Below, one piece after another: positions 7,042-8,739 of a stretch of 8,739 nucleotides of DNA. Position numbers and translations under genes: made by a program. Under the pieces are notes generated by a model that saw only the letters and a program-made list of their open reading frames with translations, was not told where the DNA came from and searched no databases. Each line of letters starts with the position of its first letter. Positions within the stretch are counted from its first letter, which is position 1. Origin of the DNA: Phycisphaerae bacterium (GTDB taxonomy: Bacteria > Planctomycetota > Phycisphaerae > Tepidisphaerales > Tepidisphaeraceae); the NCBI GenBank assembly GCA_014380825.1, contig JACMJD010000239.1, positions 1-8,739 of the forward strand, written 5' to 3'.

Positions 7042-8739
7042 ATGAGCACGGTCCACCTTCCACTGGCACAATCGACGTCGGAAGAATCGATCGATCGCGA
7101 CGCGATCGCCGGGGATCTGTCGAAGCTGATCACCGGGCAGGTCCGATTCCGGGATCACGATCGACGGCTTTACTCAACCGATGCATCGATCTTTCAAGTC
7201 GAACCGATCGGCGTGGTGGTTCCCGCGAACGTGGAGGAAGCGGCAACGGTTCTGAAGTACTGCGCGGATCGCAACATTCCCGTTCTTCCCCGCGGTGGCG
7301 GCACCAGTCTCGCCGGGCAATGCACGAGTCGCGCGGTGGTTATTGATCTGTCGGCGTTGTGTCGACGCGTCCTTTCGATTGATGTCGCGAAACGCATCGC
7401 TCACGTCGAAGCGGGCATCACGGTGGATGAAGTCAGCCGCGTGCTGGCGCGCGAGAAGACGAACCTCTTTTACGCGCCCGATCCTGCCACCAGCGCACAA
7501 GCTGCGATCGGTGGAACGATCGGCAACAACGCGGCCGGCGCACGATCGATCCGATACGGGCGAACGAGTGAGAACGTCGCTGGTGTCGACGTTGTGCTTT
7601 CCTCCGGCGAACGAACGTGGCTCGAACCTGGCGCGGGCCGGCGCGATCCGATTGCACTGCGGCTGGCACGCGGTGTCGCAAACGTCTGCATCCCGCATGC
7701 GGCCGAGATCCGCGATCGGTTTCCCAAAACCATTCGTCGCAACGCCGGCTACGGATTGGACATGATCGTCAATCAACTCGTCGGCGGAGTGCGCGTGGAA
7801 GACCTCGATCTCTCGCCGCTGATCTGCGGCAGCGAGGGAACGCTGGCGATGGTCGTCGGCGCGAAGTTGAAACTGCATCCGCTGCCGATCGGGCGTGGAT
7901 TGTCGATCGCAGCGTTCTCGAGCCTGAACGATGCGATCGATCGCGTGAGCGCGATCGTCGCCACACGTCCGACCGCGGTCGAATTGATCGACGACGTGGT
8001 AATGGAAGCGGCACTGGGGAATCTCGCCACGCGTCCGCTGGTGGAACTGTTGCCGAAGATCAACGGCACGATCCCGCGCTTCGTCCTGTACGTCGAATAC
8101 ACGGCAGAGAAGTCGTTAGATGAAATCGACACTGGGTTTGCGGCGCTGCGCGCGGTTTGTCGGGATGCGCCGATCGCTGAGTATCGCGATTCGGATTCGC
8201 TCGCCCGCGCCTGGACGCTTCGAAAAGCAGGCGAGCCGCTGCTGCACAGCATCTCGGCCAAGCGAAAGCCGCAGACGTTTGTGGAGGACAACGCGATCCC
8301 GCTGGAAAATCTGCCGCGCTTCGTGCGCGAGTTTCAGCAGATCGTCAAGCGTCACAACACGACCGCCGCGTATTGGGCGCACGCATCGGTTGGTGTGTTG
8401 CACGTTCGGCCATTGATCGATGTGCACGATCCGAACGATCGAATGATCATGCGGTCGATCGCGATCGAAGTGGCCGACCTGGCGCGCGACTGCGGCGGCG
8501 TCATGAGCGGCGAACACGGTGACGGCCGAATCCGCGGGCCGCTGCTCGAACGATTCTTCGGCCCGCGATTGATGCAGGTGTTTCGCGATGTGAAAGAGGT
8601 CTTCGATCCGGCCGGCGTGCTCAATCCCGATGATATCGTCGCGCCGGGAAAGATCGAATCGATCACGCAGCGGCTGCGCATCTTGCCCGATGATCGCGAG
8701 ATCACTGTGCCACACGTCGAGACCTTTTTCACCTACGAC
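7042..8739 (+). CDS. FAD-linked oxidase, D-lactate/2-hydroxyacid dehydrogenase type (3' partial)
   Basis: The frame stays open for 566 codons to the window edge. It matches the FAD-binding PCMH and FAD-oxidase C domains of the D-lactate/glycolate/D-2-hydroxyglutarate dehydrogenase family, flavoproteins that oxidise 2-hydroxyacids and pass electrons to the respiratory chain. Seen in order: FRDHDRRLYSTDAS, PRGGGTSLAGQ (83-93), the FAD-loop IGGTIGNNAAGARSIRYG (156-173), CGSEGTLAM (262-270), SAKRKPQTFVEDNAIP, HASVGVLHVRP (447-457) and SGEHGDGRIRGPLLERFFG (489 on) with a likely active-site His492. FVEDNAIP and the continuation past NPDDIVAPGKI resemble the long, YdiJ-like members that carry a C-terminal Fe-S domain; no Fe-S cysteines are reached here, so that part is inference. 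The exact substrate is not determinable. Codon use is extreme in CGATCG. It has its own promoter and a 33-base gap from tsaE. Confidence 0.92.
   Translation, partial: MSTVHLPLAQSTSEESIDRDAIAGDLSKLITGQVRFRDHDRRLYSTDASIFQVEPIGVVVPANVEEAATVLKYCADRNIPVLPRGGGTSLAGQCTSRAVVIDLSALCRRVLSIDVAKRIAHVEAGITVDEVSRVLAREKTNLFYAPDPATSAQAAIGGTIGNNAAGARSIRYGRTSENVAGVDVVLSSGERTWLEPGAGRRDPIALRLARGVANVCIPHAAEIRDRFPKTIRRNAGYGLDMIVNQLVGGVRVEDLDLSPLICGSEGTLAMVVGAKLKLHPLPIGRGLSIAAFSSLNDAIDRVSAIVATRPTAVELIDDVVMEAALGNLATRPLVELLPKINGTIPRFVLYVEYTAEKSLDEIDTGFAALRAVCRDAPIAEYRDSDSLARAWTLRKAGEPLLHSISAKRKPQTFVEDNAIPLENLPRFVREFQQIVKRHNTTAAYWAHASVGVLHVRPLIDVHDPNDRMIMRSIAIEVADLARDCGGVMSGEHGDGRIRGPLLERFFGPRLMQVFRDVKEVFDPAGVLNPDDIVAPGKIESITQRLRILPDDREITVPHVETFFTYD

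Noticed and set aside
7174..7878. Several open frames on both strands within the FAD oxidase gene
   Set aside because: The + strand frame from 7042 shows continuous family motifs to the window end; the others are compositional shadows.

Overview
The window looks like bacterial chromosome of high GC content, with tightly packed genes all on the + strand. It is dominated by protein-folding genes. I lean towards a planctomycete or a relative. The reasons are two groEL copies around one groES, a dnaJ-grpE pair without an adjacent dnaK, many GTG starts and GATCG-rich codon use. That assignment is inference from general resemblance; the sequence holds no 16S gene or other decisive marker.

Region 1 (1-2345) is a chaperonin block. 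It holds the Gly/Met-rich tail of a first groEL, a 68-residue single-pass membrane protein whose GTG start overlaps that groEL stop, groES, and a complete second groEL. The second GroEL keeps the catalytic aspartates but has no GGM tail. A heptamer-built inverted repeat separates groES from groEL2.

Region 2 (2346-4068) follows a strong hairpin. It holds an unrecognised 209-residue protein and a short cytoplasmic GH29-type alpha-L-fucosidase-like protein. Neither has an obvious link to chaperones.

Region 3 (4069-5862) holds dnaJ and grpE, the two co-chaperones of DnaK, ten bases apart. A second, larger inverted repeat made from the same heptamer family follows grpE. As in the first element, its first unit supplies the TAG stop codon of the upstream gene.

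Region 4 (5950-7008) is a compact run: an FmdB-type zinc ribbon protein with a long low-complexity tail, a YacG-type zinc protein and the tRNA-modification ATPase TsaE. Gaps or overlaps here are only a few bases, except that the preferred yacG start leaves 32 bases, which hold an exact 16-bp tandem duplication.

Region 5 (7009-8739) is a good sigma70-like promoter placed almost on the start codon of a large FAD-linked oxidase (D-lactate/2-hydroxyglutarate dehydrogenase type). This gene runs off the window and is very rich in CGATCG.

No intergenic stretch exceeds 90 bases. No tRNA, rRNA, CRISPR, insertion sequence or CIRCE operator is visible. Most content is ordinary housekeeping; the least explained items are the two heptamer inverted repeats, the small membrane protein and the 209-residue orphan.
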